DNA of 64,000 bases, taken from Pyricularia pennisetigena. Its lineage: Eukaryota > Ascomycota > Sordariomycetes > Magnaporthales > Pyriculariaceae. The notes beneath the pieces are model-generated. The model did no database searches, was not told the origin of the DNA, and saw nothing but the letters and a program-made list of their open reading frames with translations. Below, one piece after another: positions 1 through 11,744 of the stretch; the stretch's first letter is position 1, and every line of letters begins with the position of its first letter. The position numbers were made by a program, and so were the translations under genes. The DNA is taken from contig NC_043741.1 in the NCBI RefSeq assembly GCF_004337985.1, forward strand, positions 4,874,140 through 4,938,139. Reading direction: 5' to 3'.

Positions 1-710
1 GAATCAGGGGTAATGGCGGGGCACCAGCAAGCCACCCAAAGGTTGCGGCCGATGTGTTGTGGAGTTCATTAAGTGCAACAAAAAAAGAGCAAAAAAGCTT
101 ACCTTTCTTGCGTGACAAGTCTATCCACATTGCCATCGTCCTCATGTTAGCGATCAAATCTCGTAGTAGGTTTTGCGTGAAACGAATTGAAGATCGCCGA
201 GGGGAGGTAGCATATGATGCTTTGGTGGGCGGGTTACGACAGAGATGCCTCGGCTCAGTTCGAATGGAGACCTATCTGCGCCGCGACGCGACGCCTCAAC
301 TCCCACCATACATCCTAGTAAAAACCAACCAGGCAGGCAGGTGTAATAAATATAGAGAAATGTACTTCCTTACCTCGCAAGCTCGAGATGCTCTTTGTCT
401 GCGAGTCAATAAATAAAACAAGCTGTCAGCAAAATTTCTCAGGTTTCAATTGATTCCGGCCGGTTTTTTTTTTCTCGCTGGCGCGACTGCATCATTGTCC
501 CACCACATTAAAAAGGATTTCCTGCCCATACCTTCGGAAGCTCGGATGTCCCGGCTGGTTGCTTGGAATGTTTGAATTTGCCGTCGCCGGCGACCCTGAT
601 GTCTTGACTTGCGACTCTGTCTGGGCTCCCTGAGTATGCTCCTTCACGCTGGGGTTGGCTTGCGACGTAGGCGCCGCCGCCGCCGCCGCCGTTTGTCCCT
701 CTCCCGACAT
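1..710 (-). CDS. Zn(II)2Cys6 transcription factor, N-terminal part (runs off the left edge)
   Basis: Proposed exons are 710-532, 398-374 and 120-103; the next exon lies beyond base 1. Exon 1 opens with an ATG and encodes an alanine-rich, low-complexity N terminus of 59 residues ending HPSFR. A GTATGG donor joins in phase 2 to a 25-nt exon after CTCGCAG, then a GTAAGG donor, then an 18-nt exon after GGATAG followed by GTAAGC. The spliced product reads HPSFRRQRASRACETCHARK, which is the start of a fungal binuclear zinc cluster (CxxC then ARKV-RCD); the V-R-C-D part should open the next exon. Such proteins bind DNA as regulators in the nucleus. The family (for example CTF1/Far-like) cannot be fixed because the rest of the cluster and the regulatory domain are missing. 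The match across two independent splice junctions makes the call good even though no single ORF shows it. Confidence 0.62.
672..691. repeat. GCC trinucleotide run (poly-alanine codons)
   Basis: A GCC/GGC run inside exon 1 of the zinc-cluster gene. On the minus strand it encodes six consecutive alanines at residues 8-13. Confidence 0.7.
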
Positions 711-3141
711 GGTTGTGCCGACGTTTTTCTTTCGAAAAAAGCAGATTCGTTGGCTCTGCTTGGCCGTTTAGTCGTCGCGCGCCGACCGGCAGATGAGGCG
801 CACACAGTATTTTGCGTTTGGTCCTTTTTCGCTGTTGTGGCAATAATCGTATTCGGGTCGATGTCTCTTCGGTTTCGATCGCTTTTTGTTTTCTTGTTTT
901 CCGGTTTCTCAGGGGGATTCTTCTTTATTCTGGGCGAGTGTAAAGTCAAGGGGAACTGTGCGTGACGGGCGGGTGGGGTTCAAAGACTGTTTGCACAAGT
1001 TCCGGGTGCCGGCTCGAACGACAGGATGCAGCTGATGTCAGGTAAGGCACGTTGAGTTTCGTTGGAGGTGCAGTCAGTGTCGAATATTTTTTAGATTGGT
1101 AGACTTTCAACCTGCCAAAGCCACATTGACGGGCAGTGGGGATGACGCCTTGTCTTGTCTGGTTTATCTGCTGCTGCGGGAGAGAAAAAAAACGGGGATG
1201 AAAGGAGGATAGACAGGAGGGAGAGAGCGAAAAAGTCCAACAAAAACGACTCCTCCAGGCTAGACCTTGCACTGGAGCTCCAAGACTGCAGCAGACGCCC
1301 AGCTTTGGTCCCTGTAGTTTCAAAGTTGCGCAGCGCACGCAAGGTCTGTTTGTCTCGTCCGTTCCTGCCTATCGAATCGCAGTCCTCTATCCATCTGACA
1401 ATATTCACGGCGCAATGCATCCAAGTGCTGGATAGTGAACAATTTAGTGCAGCAAGCAGCGCATTGGAGGGGAGCAAACAGGCCCGCCATAGCCATAGGT
1501 CAGGTCAGCCCACCCAGAAGGGGAAGGGTTCGGAAACGGTACTTGGACCTGTGCCTCTTTCACTCAGCTTGCGGTATCTTGACCATGCATCAATGTGGGG
1601 CCGTGCGACCAAGTTTCAGGGGTTTGCCTCCCTTTGTGTGTGCTCCCTACCTCTGAATGTAGTAGGTACTTCGTACATGAATGCGCGGCAGGCAAGCGCC
1701 AAACTTGAAAAGGCACATGTGCCGGACCTGACAGGACTTCTTCCGCAAACTGGGGTTATCATAGGTGGCAGTTAAGGTAAACAGTATGGTACATAGGTAC
1801 ACAAGCTGCCCTATCGGCCGGATGCCGTATGCACTCCGCGATTTAGATGGATTTGATTAAACACTTTCTTCTAGCTGTTCCACCTTTTTTTCCCGCCAAG
1901 TTTACTATTAGATAAAATACTACATTGCAGCTATCAGCTTCTTGCTTGCACAGGATCGGATTTTCACAAGCTTCTCGATCTATGCTCCTTGATGTTTGTT
2001 GTAATTCCGGACCAAAGGAAACCAAGCTGCATCATCTGACAGACTCAGGTTACCAACAAGCCAAGCCTAGTTCAGATCCAGCCCAGAGTGGCACCATCAT
2101 CACCTTGCCCTCTCATCCTCTAGTCTAGGCTCTCCAACGGCGTCTCCAACGCCACGCCAAGTCTTAGCCCAAGCTTTTCCCAATAAATCAGAAGCGGAGG
2201 GCTGCATGCCTTGGTTACGGAGGCAGGCAACTACAGTACCTTACCTAGCATAGGTTGTCTTGCGAGTTTTATTACGTGGTATCATACAGTATTGCTTCTC
2301 CCAGAGACCCAGGCATCCCAGACACCCAACGGTTTCTTGAACTTGCTTTTATTCTACGATATACTTTCTTCTACACCGTTTATATTTTCCTACTATGGAT
2401 TCCTTCCGGGCTGAGTCCGTCTTCAAAACCGGATAAACTCGTCAGGATCCGTCCGATTTTCACCTTTGCTTTCCAGACTACGTACTACTGAGAATATGAG
2501 CTGATAAATCTTGCCTCCCTATCTATGCCTGGTTTTGCTTATTTATATTTTTATAGTCTTGATCCCCAAGTCATGACGTGATCTACCGGGTTTGCTTTCT
2601 ATTCGCGTCTCCTGTACCTTTCACCTGGTAAACTTATTTTCGACTGACACGACACACGGGACAGCTATTACTCGACACATCCCTGGATTGGAACGTGTCA
2701 CCCAAAAATTTCCCCGCTTCTGTAGTGAGGAATTTGCTATTATTGGTATCGGACTGACCCAGCCAATCCTTTTGGCGAGCCTTTTTTNNNNNNNCAGCTA
2801 GATCCTTGAATTGCCACCTTGGGCAAGGTACATTCATCAGCCAGGTTTTAAGGTAGGCTGGTCTTGGTCGCCTAAAAGTCATCTCGCATCCCAAATAATC
2901 ACCCCAGTCACTCGATCTTGTGAATCTGGGGAAGAGCCAAGAGGATGCCAAGTAGCGCATGTGATTATGTCTTGGATGGAGCAGATTACTCAATTTCCAC
3001 GCGAGCAAATCAAATCAACGATATTTGAGGTAGTTCAGTGCTGCTGAGCTTCACCAAGGGAGAAAATATGTTTTGAATAAAGTCTATAGCTTAATGAAAA
3101 ACTAACAACTTCCAAATATCAATACTCCATAAATTCAGCGC
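711..3141. other. Intergenic: promoter side of the zinc-cluster gene and 3' side of mcd4
   Basis: No gene could be supported here. The largest open frame, on the plus strand around 1155-1775, has no ATG start and a lysine/serine composition typical of chance frames. The region holds pyrimidine-rich stretches, one 7-base N gap and scattered T runs. The left part should contain the promoter and 5' UTR of the minus-strand zinc-cluster gene. Confidence 0.5.
2788..2794. other. Assembly gap (7 N)
   Basis: Seven N directly after a run of T, typical of an unresolved homopolymer. Confidence 0.95.
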
Positions 3142-6100
3142 TCAACCATTGAGCGCTTTTGTAGCTGCCTTGCCATTAGACGTTGCAGCAGCAGGCTCTG
3201 CTTTCGCATCAACAGCACGTCTGCCCCCACTCCTACCCTCCTCGGACACCTTTACACCAGCCACAAACAAGGCGCTGACACCCTCTAGGAGCGCCACAAA
3301 AACACACATCATGCTCGCAATGACAAAGTGACTAATGGTCGACCCGATCTCCAGCCACGACCCCTCATCCTTGACGACCCAGAAGAAGTAGAGCGTCAGG
3401 AAGTCGCTTACAGCGATGACGAGCATAAAGAGCGCCGATGGTGCAACGCCCAACCTCCTGGTCAGCACGCCCACGTTCGCAGACAAGATCGCGAAGGGGA
3501 CCAGGAGCTTGAGAGTCAGGAGTACACCTTGCGTCAGCGGGTCGAATATCGGCTGGATCCTGTTGACGCTCTCCAGGCTGAACTGCGACACCGATGCCAT
3601 GTTGCCAGTGCTGAAGAATGCCGATTGCAGCAGCACGAAGAAGAACAAAGCCACGCGGGCGTCTGTCAGCGTGAGAGCTCTGTACTTGTTCGTAGCTGCA
3701 CCCGGCTCATCTGATGATTGTGCGGCTACAACAGTCGTTGCTCCGTTGGAACTCATCTTTTTCCCGGCGGCAGCCTGTCGCGAGGAGTAAATGTGCCCCG
3801 CGTGCTCAAGGCGCACCCATGCAACCAGTGTGATACAGAATGCGACGTAAAAGAGTCCCTCGTAGGATATTGTAAGGATAACAAATGTCGGCGCAAATGT
3901 TAAGAACGCAACCATTAGACGATGGAGGTAGTGGTTGTTGGGCTCAACCCTGTAGGCAATTGGCAGGATAAAAGAGGAGACTTGTCCGAAAGTTAGCATT
4001 TCTCGGCACCCAAGCTGTTGGAGCTGTTGGGATCAATATTCAACACTTACTCAGAACAAACAGGCCAGCAACCTGGTTGCCCAAAGGAAGGCCTTTCTTG
4101 GCCTTCAGGGCTATCACAGTTGAGCGCGTTACAAGCATTGCCAGAACAACGAGGCCGATTTGGGCGCCAACAAGAGCTCTGTTCACGTGCTTCTTGGGCG
4201 GAGGTGGTGTTTGTGACGAGAAATCTCTCAGGACGAGGGACTCCAACAACAAGTATGCGAGGCCAATCACAGTCATCAAAGCTCCTCCGATGAGACTATA
4301 CAAATGAATCCTAGTTAGCAAGGGAAGTGGTTTGGCCAGGGAATATTGTCATGCTTACATGAGATCCAGGTTCTCTACCTTGATGGCCGAGAGCAAAGTA
4401 AAAGTGCTCATGCCCAGGCAAGATGCAAACCACGTTCCGGCGAGTATGGCGTGCTCTTGCAGGAATGAGATGCCATAAGATGCCGGCCAGAAAGCACCAA
4501 GTATGAACAGACCTGTGAGGACCTCGCGGTGGATGTATCCATGAGCCTGTTCAGGTTAGACAGGTCGATTTTGAGGTGGACTAGATCGGGGAGGTGGTCT
4601 CACCAGAGAAACAATGACGGCGACATAGACTGCAGCATTGAGCAAGAAAGATGCAAGGCTGGCCCCAGGTTTTATATGGGCGAACAGCAGCCTACGTCCT
4701 TGCACAAGGCTCTGACGACGAGCGTACACTTCTTCCCAAAAGAACACGGGGAAGAATGCATACGCGTAGTACGTGGGCGGTGACCCAGACGCGATGAATG
4801 ATGCGTATAAAAGCACAAGAACGGCTGTAGAAGCAGCCAAGCCCATGCCATCCCTGGCGGGCTGCACCTGGCCGTGCAACACGTGCATGTCCAGGACAGT
4901 CATGAGCGCATACGTCATCCAGCCCAGGTACCCGATAGTGACCAGTGCCCTAAGAAACACCCAGTCGTATGTCTGCAGATAGCGAAGGCCCTCGAGTCCC
5001 ACTTTGATCAGCGCAGCCGACTCCTCAATGGCTTCCTCATGGTTGCCGTTGTCGATAAGTCGGCGGATATCTGCGACGCGCTCCTCTATCCCACGGCTAC
5101 CATTTTGCGCCCCTCCTGCCAGCGGTTTGTACGGCTTGAATCGAAGCTGTGATTGGCCCTTCTTCTTCTCCTCCTTGACGCGGTACATCTCCAGGATCCC
5201 CTGTGCGTTCACAAGTGTGGCTTCGGCCTTCTCCTTATTGCTAGCACTGAGGTACGGGAGAGGGATTTCACCAACGGAATTCGCGGGAAACTCGACGCCG
5301 ATCAGGAATGCCATGAGCGCCGAAACGTCAGCCTGTGCGACATCGTGGCGCTGGACCTTGTCCAAGCCCCAGTCTGAAGAGAACTCATCATGGCCAGCCG
5401 CCGGCGCATCCCCAGCCGCAATCTTGGGCTTGGCAACCCCCGATCCCCAGGCAATGAGCGGCGTCCTGGTGTTGTCCGGGTGTCCATCACCGTGGCTGCC
5501 CCAGTCGCTCATGCCATGATCAGCCGTAAAGACAAACGCCGTCCTGTCGTCGCCGTAGAACTCGTTTACGATCCTGGTTATGTTGGAGACGCCCTCGTCC
5601 ACGACCTTGATGTTGTGCAGGTACTCTGGGGAGTAAGGGCGGAAAGAATGCCCCGCCGTGTCGAGCCCGAGCAGGTGCAGGAAGAAGACCACCTTGTCTT
5701 GTCTCAACGCCTCCGCCAGCGTAGCGTTGTGCTTTGCCTCTGTGAACATTTCCTCGACGTGGTCGAAGACCCAGTAGTCGAGGTGGGTGGCGTCCTGCGA
5801 AAAGTCTTCATCCTCAGCTTCGTACATGTACGCATCCACACGGCCGGGCACAGCGCCCTTTTCAAACATGGGCAGAATATCCGGGCTGCCCCAGCTCCAG
5901 GTGTGCCTGCTGCGGTTGAAGACGCTGTCGAAGTTGACGGGGTTCAGCTTCCATCCCGTCATGACGGCGGAGACGTCTTCATAGAGTCCTGCGATCAGCG
6001 CAACATGGCCAGGCCGCGACTCTGTTGGCACCCGGGTGTGCGAGACGCCAAATGTTCCATGCTCCAGGACTCGCGATCGAAGGAATGGGGCGAGCGGGCG

Positions 6101-6425
6101 CGGGGTCAGGTCGTCATCGGTTTTCGGGTAGGGCTCTGGGTGGGATTGGAAGGCCTTGTCGGCGCGGAGACCATCGCCTAGCAGACAGAAATATCCTCTT
6201 GGTGAGCGCGTGATCAAGCTGTCTGCGGCGCTTCAGCACAGAGGGGTACTCACCAACAAAAAGTACCAGGCGATCTGCGGGGGCAGGCTTCGAAGGTTCT
6301 CGGTTGATTTGAAACAGGCGCATTCCCGAAACGATAGGACTGACAAAGTAAATGTCAAATATAGAGTATATATACACTAGGTGAAAGATCACGGCAATTG
6401 CCATGAACCTCCCCCGTTTCGACAT
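3142..6425 (-). CDS. mcd4: GPI ethanolamine phosphate transferase 1 (Mcd4/PIG-N)
   Basis: Exons 6425-6254, 6177-4604, 4546-4359, 4295-4051 and 4001-3142 give 1012 residues, close to fungal Mcd4 length. The enzyme adds phosphoethanolamine to the first mannose of GPI precursors in the ER membrane. A membrane anchor near residues 7-30 precedes a lumenal alkaline-phosphatase-like domain. Splicing of exon 1 to 2 restores the metal-binding VGDGLRADK (about residue 58). Further on come SHTRVPTESRPGH with the probable threonine nucleophile, HLLGLDTAGH, and TADHGMSDWGSHGDGHPDN, all characteristic of the PIG-N/PIG-O/PIG-G family. The C-terminal half is hydrophobic with many membrane spans. All five exon borders use GT-AG sites (GTGAGT, GTGAGA, GTAAGC, GTAAGT donors) and keep frame; the last acceptor (CCGAG at 4002-4003) is the least certain. 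The neighbour csm1 has the same orientation, 0.86 kb upstream. Confidence 0.95.
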
Positions 6426-7281
6426 GGTGCCGGCGTGCCCTGTAGGGCTCTAATTCGCGTGGGAGACGATGGTCGAGTCGCGGACGGGGGTATCGACACG
6501 ATTATAGCGCGTCAGGACGGGGAGTAACAGGGTCGCTTTTGCGGTAACTGAAAACGCGGGGTTTCACCAAGATTCCATAACCGTGGAAAGATGATGTATC
6601 CAATAAAGGATCACAGGCAAGCCACCGCGACTACCTTGCGCAAATAATTCTGAGGAGCCCAGGGTGAGGACGAGTACAGTAAAGGCGGGAGGACACATCA
6701 TTTCACATTGAGGCGTTGGATCCATAAAAATGTCCACCCCCAATTGCTGGTTCTGATGTCAATCACGACAGGGTTTTTACCGGCAGCTTCCCCTGAGCTC
6801 CCTATAGCACCAGCCAATGAGGAGTGCTCAATCGTCCCATGGGCTTCCACCAGCCCTTCCCGTCCGTCCATCGGCAGGGATTGGTCGGGCCATCAAGGGA
6901 ACGACGGAGGGTTGAGGTACTCCCGTGGCTCGGACTTGGTCAGGGCAAAATCTTTGCAGCCCACCCGCGACTCGCCCAGGCAGGCGCTTAAGAACATGAA
7001 CGAGTTGTTATGGATATAGTGATCAATACAATTGAACGGATGGGTATCTGATAAGGTTCGGCCGACAAAAATATAGGAAAATGGAATATACGTGGATTGA
7101 AGGAATCCACAGACAGGAACCCAAGAACTAAATACCTGACGCCGCAAACTCCCGCTCTTGTTATGTATACCCCTTCATCCAGGTCCTGTCATCTCAAAAC
7201 AAACCAGACCAGACATTGTGCACAACCTCAGCGTTCCGCCGATCACTGACTGGATGGCCTCTGCCGACGGCACGTTTACTT
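6426..7281. other. Intergenic: mcd4 promoter side and csm1 3' side
   Basis: No coding region supported. It contains one ATCTGATAA at 7046-7054 (listed separately). It should carry the mcd4 promoter, since mcd4 reads leftwards from 6425. Confidence 0.5.
7046..7054 (+). promoter_or_regulatory. Candidate GATA-factor site (SreA-type ATCWGATAA match)
   Basis: ATCTGATAA matches the ATCWGATAA consensus reported for SreA/SRE-type iron repressors. It lies about 620 bp upstream of the mcd4 start and just past the 3' end of csm1. One 9-bp match in 64 kb can occur by chance, so function is only a suggestion. Confidence 0.25.
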
Positions 7282-8975
7282 TTATTCCCCCTGATCCACA
7301 CGCTCCGTCAAGGACCGCATGACCCTTGAATAAAATTTTGCAGCGTGAGGCCTGGGAAAGCTGATCTCTTCCACCAAATAGTCTGGTAACATGTCGATGA
7401 GTGCCCTATCTCGACTCGGGTCGAGTTGTGGCATGTACATAAACTGTACCTCGTCGTAGTTTTCTGCAGACATATCGTTGCCGATCGACAACTTGAAGTG
7501 TAAAGCTGCACAAACAAATTTGGTCAGCAGGCTGTGAGGGAATATCAGGTGAACTGGCTCAAGATGCGACTTACTTCCATTGCGACCAGTCTGTATACAG
7601 TCAAACACATCCTCATCCTCGTTCCGCTTGACACCACGAATTATCAGGCCAGTAAGGTCACCGTACAGGTCCTCCTTCATCTGTGCAGCCTGTGCAACTT
7701 GGATAGCTTCGGCGCTGGCAGCAGCTCGAGCCGCAGCAGAGCCCACGCCAGCTCCAGTTTTGAGAGCGCTTCCAGGGGGAACTTTCAGACTGTGCGGCAC
7801 CTCAACAGTTCGGGACGCCGACAACCTCGTGGCTAGGGTTTTGATTTCTTTCCTGGCTTCTGCCAAAGCGTTCTCCATGACTTGCACTTGACCCGCCAAG
7901 GACGTGGCTTCGGCCTGCTTCGCCTCAAGATCTTTCTTATGCCTCTGACCCTCTCTGGCGAGATCTTTTTGTGAAGCAAGCTCCTCTTTGAGTTTGGCAA
8001 TCAGATCGGCGGCAGCTATGCGATATTAGCACTCTTTTCAAGCCACTACTGCCCTCTCCGCAAGCGGACACGGTACTTACTCTTTGCCCTGTCTTCACTC
8101 TGCTTCTTGTAACGGTCAAACGTGCGCTCGGCTTCCTTGACCCCAATCTCTCGCAAGTCACGATACTTTGTTTCCAAAGCGTCGTACTTTTTGCTAAGGT
8201 CTCCTAGCCGCCGCCGTAATGACGAGTCGCTTTCGTCGGCATCTGCCACAGCAGTCGGTCGGCTCCTAACCTTGCCGGGAGACGACATGCTCAACGGCAA
8301 GGCCCTACCAGGCGGTGAACCAACTGGTGATATGGCGGTCAGGTCGTCCATAGCTGTGACCTCTTCCTGCTCCACCCCCGTGTCCTCGTCAACATCCATG
8401 GCATCCTGCGGTTGCTGCGTTTCCGGAATCTCTAGAGTCTCTTCGTTGTCGACGATCTGCGCCTTGGCGGCTGGCTTCCTACCCCTCCTCGCCGGTGCAG
8501 ATGTGGTAGTCTGGGGGTCCTCCTCGGGCGCATTCTGATCCTTGGCGTTCTTTTTCGCAGCCGCTGCAGCCTTTGGCCGCCCTCGGCCAGCCTTGCCTTT
8601 TGCTGCCCCGCTACTAGGCGGTGACACAGGTATCACAGCGTCGTCGGGCTTCACCGCCGCGGCCTTGCGGCCCCTTCTTGGGGCGTCGGCACCAGGCTTC
8701 GTTGCCGTCGGCGCATCAGGATTTTCGAGGGCGGCTTCCACGGCGACGGCGAGTCGGTCACTAGCGCGGCGCGTCGTCGCCTTTGCGGGCTTCTTGGTGA
8801 CCTTGCTGGCGGCCGGGCGGCTTGCGGCTTTCTTGGGAGGCATTTTCTTTGCTGATATCTTCTTCAAAGCAGACGATCCGTGGTTCTCAACCGAGGCAAA
8901 GCTGGCCCCAAGGTCGTCGTCCGAATCCGAATCCACCAAGCCGAGTAAAGTTTGCTTGGACGTCGCTTTAGACAT
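7282..8975 (-). CDS. pcs1: Monopolin complex subunit Csm1/Pcs1
   Basis: Exons 8975-8081, 8015-7575 and 7505-7282 give 519 residues. The N-terminal ~240 residues are disordered, with KPAKATTRR and GRKP/GRPK-type basic stretches resembling AT-hooks and acidic patches. A coiled coil follows (about residues 245-360), then the globular Csm1 C-terminal domain: GLIIRGVKRNEDEDVFDCIQ, then LHFKLSI and LVEEISFPRPHAAKFYSRV, the last being the family signature. Csm1/Pcs1 works with Lrs4/Mde4 at kinetochores and in nucleolar chromatin to clamp microtubule attachment sites. The second intron (7574-7506, 69 nt) has no stop and a length divisible by three, so the frame stays open through it. I removed it because it has a GTAAGT donor and a GTGCAG acceptor and because splicing restores TGRNGTLHFKL. 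A gene symbol from fission yeast is used; fungal annotations vary. Confidence 0.9.
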
Positions 8976-10974
8976 AGATCATGAGGTAGCAGAGGATTAT
9001 GGTCGGGGTGCGTCGGTTTGTTTGGTGTTGGCGCAAGTCGGCGCGTCGCTACCTTGGTCGTAGTGCAGCTCGAATTGATAAACCGACAGTGTAAGCACTG
9101 GAATGAAGCTGGTTTTGTCTGAAAGAGGGCAGGGGTGCTGGCATTAGCGGACCCGCGCAAGCAAAAGCAAGAAAAAAAAATACACTGGCAGAATGACAGT
9201 GCGGTTGCGATTCGAATGGTAAAGATCAATTGGGTTCAAAGCTTTAAAAATTGTGGACGCGCCGACACAAACCGATCAAAGTAAACAAACCCATGGAAAC
9301 GGCGGGGTCAGACCCTAACCCTGCATTGAGATCTCTGCAGGGTCAGGCTAAAGTGCATCTCGTTCAACTCGATTGAGTGAAACATTTAATGATAATCAGC
9401 TCGGTCTGTATCGTCCGAACTGCACAAAGTATCCTTTCTGGCATGCCCTCATTTTCAGGTTCTATTTATTCGTATTTAAACTCAAAAGCCAACAAACGGA
9501 TAGGGAAGAACCACTTTTAGTCTAGTCTGCATAGTATAGCAGTCCAGAGGCTTCAGCTTAACGGCCATCGCACTCATTGCCTTCATGTCAAAATGGTTCT
9601 TGACCCCTGTTGGCGTTTTTTTTTTTTTAATCGACTGAAATATACTAACGCGACGGGATGTCAACGGTGGTCAATGTGACGCATGCTTGTGAGCACCGAA
9701 CTTGACGGATTTCAAAGGAGGGCAGCGCTACAGGTAATGAAAATCTATTACCGTTGCAGTGGACCTTGCTATAAGCTTGAGTCTTCATCCGTGTTCTTCT
9801 TAGGTGCCCCATCCTACAGAGAACCAAATCGATGGGCATTTGATGGAGGCTGTTGATGCAGGGAATACGGCCCGATGCACCACACCACACCGAGAGTCAC
9901 AATAGTACCTACATTTCTAGGTACGGCACACTATATGTGCTGTGTTGAGGGTCAATATTTCAATGTCTACTAACACACCAGCATCCCCAGGTTGTGGTGA
10001 CCATCCTCACATGGCATTGGGGGCAACGGCGCACGTGGCTGTGGGAACCGCCGCATCTCACATCATCAAGCTGATTTGACATTTCGTGTTCGACTACCCC
10101 GAAAAGTGCGGTCCTGGCCGTCAGCCATTGGCCCCCAACCGGTGAAGCTGGATCATGCTTGGCTGCCGTCCGTCCCGGATTATTTCAATATTATGCAGCT
10201 CAGCAACAGGGTCGCAGCCTAAAATCTTCTGGGTGCTTCTCGAACAAGAATCTTTAATGTGATTGGCATGGGAAGAAATTCAGGGCGAGCTACTTTGGCC
10301 CCCATCGCAGCTGGCAGGTATCTCAGGAGTACAACACTCCGGCAGGTTTGAGCCTCAATCCGACCTCAATCATTGACCCCTTTCTTATGCATTGGTATGA
10401 CGATCCCGCTAAACGTCTGTTACCCTCTATGAGGCGCTGGTGGCCTGTTTGCAGATGCCAAGTGGGATGAAGTCGCGATACTATCAGATATCACAGGAGT
10501 TGGTTGTTTGATGTTACGATTTGGTTGTCACCCTTGCCAAGCCTCTTAAGCGCCTGACAACAGTGACAGCGGCAACCATGATTTCTATACATCGCCGATA
10601 TATTATAAATGCTTTTTGGCTATCCTTCTTACAGCCTTCCCTCATGCCGTCACGTATGCATTGCTGCAACAGAAGAACCAGTGATACTTCCGGACCCCAA
10701 AAAATGATTAACATGAATTCTTCTTGTTCGAGGCCACTTTCACAACCTGTATACAGTGCGCTGATGGATATACCACGTTAATCTTCTGCCAATATGGCTC
10801 TCGGTAGGCAATATAAATGCTGGCATCTCCAAGATCTAGCCTCGCTCAAGAGTTGGTGTTTACTCCCGGGACAAACATCTAAAAACCCCAACCCCCTTTG
10901 GTCCATGAATTTTCGAGTTTCAGACCAAGTAACCCGCCTCCATACATCAACTGTCTTCCCCAAGCCTCATCTCC
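8976..10974. other. Intergenic stretch without a supported gene
   Basis: Two kilobases separating csm1 and the orphan gene at 10975. Only short, unrelated open frames are present. The left part is the csm1 promoter. A TATAAA at 10812-10817 lies about 160 bp before the next proposed start. Confidence 0.45.
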
Positions 10975-11744
10975 ATGGAGACCTCTCGCAAGGATTCCGA
11001 TTCTTCCAGTTCTGGAAGATGCACATCTTGTGCAGCTACGCGAGGCTCCAGTATCACAGAATGGTAAGCAACTGCCCTGGTTACTTCCAGTCCAGTGTTG
11101 ATGAGGAAGTGTAACTAATGCCAGTTCTGAAAAGGCATATTGGGGACTACGCCGGTGCACCCGATCCGACGATGCCGGCCTCGACAAGGCCACGCGAGGG
11201 CTGCAACTCCCCCATCGTCCTCCAACAGCCCGAACATGCCTCTGGGCAGGTATCATATAGCAGCAGACTTCACCAAGTCGACGCAAGCGGGACCGGGTCT
11301 ATAGCCGAACTCCCCAGCTCCGGTCTGCAAGCCGAGCCGCAGCACCCCGACGTGCACCTGCGCGCCGAATCCCCAGCTCCCATCTCGCAGCTTCAGAACC
11401 AGACCGGCCAGCAGATGGGCCACGAAGCCCTCAAGTACGAAAACCCCCGCATTTGCGGCAGGAGAACCCCCTCGGCGCAGCTTGTGTCGTTTTGCGGGGA
11501 CGTTGAGAGGGAGGACCCCAGATTTGTCGTGGCGCGGGCTGCCGAGGTCTTTCCCGACGTGCCGGACAACGTGAGCGAGCCGGACCAGGATGACATCTAC
11601 CCCTGGGAGCAGCACTATCGCTGGGACCATCCAAGAGCCAGCGATGCAGGCCCCGCCGCGGCCGGTGATCTCTGGTGGGAAGCCGTGTCTCCCTTGAGTC
11701 GGTCTCCGTCACCTGGATATGGCCATTTTCGGAGTAGCCAGTAA
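10975..11744 (+). CDS. Orphan hypothetical protein, two exons, 232 residues
   Basis: Proposed exons are 10975-11063 and 11135-11744. The ATG sits in CTCCATGG. Exon 1 encodes METSRKDSDSSSSGRCTSC and ends in phase 2 at a GTAAGC donor. The acceptor TGAAAAG at 11134 lies about 20 nt after a TAACTAAT branch-point-like sequence; the nearer CCAG is too close to it and gives an early stop. The join enters the 203-codon frame that starts HIGDYAGAPDPTMPAS. The product is hydrophilic, rich in P, S, E and Q, with no signal peptide, membrane span or domain I recognise, and is probably disordered. A TATAAA lies ~160 bp upstream. Two antisense frames overlap the same bases, so a chance frame remains possible. 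Confidence 0.45.

Noticed and set aside
1155..1775. 206-codon plus-strand frame
   Set aside because: It has no ATG at its start, its composition looks like chance sequence, and it lies in the upstream region of the zinc-cluster gene.
5390..6181. 263-codon plus-strand frame
   Set aside because: Antisense shadow of mcd4, which has clear catalytic motifs in the other strand.
9312..9322. Telomere-like CCCTAACCCT (also near 37729)
   Set aside because: Only about two repeat units each, between ordinary genes; chance is enough.
10898..11101. Alternative first exon in another frame joined at the CCAG acceptor
   Set aside because: It also opens the long frame but has no ATG, and the CCAG is too close to the branch-point-like sequence.
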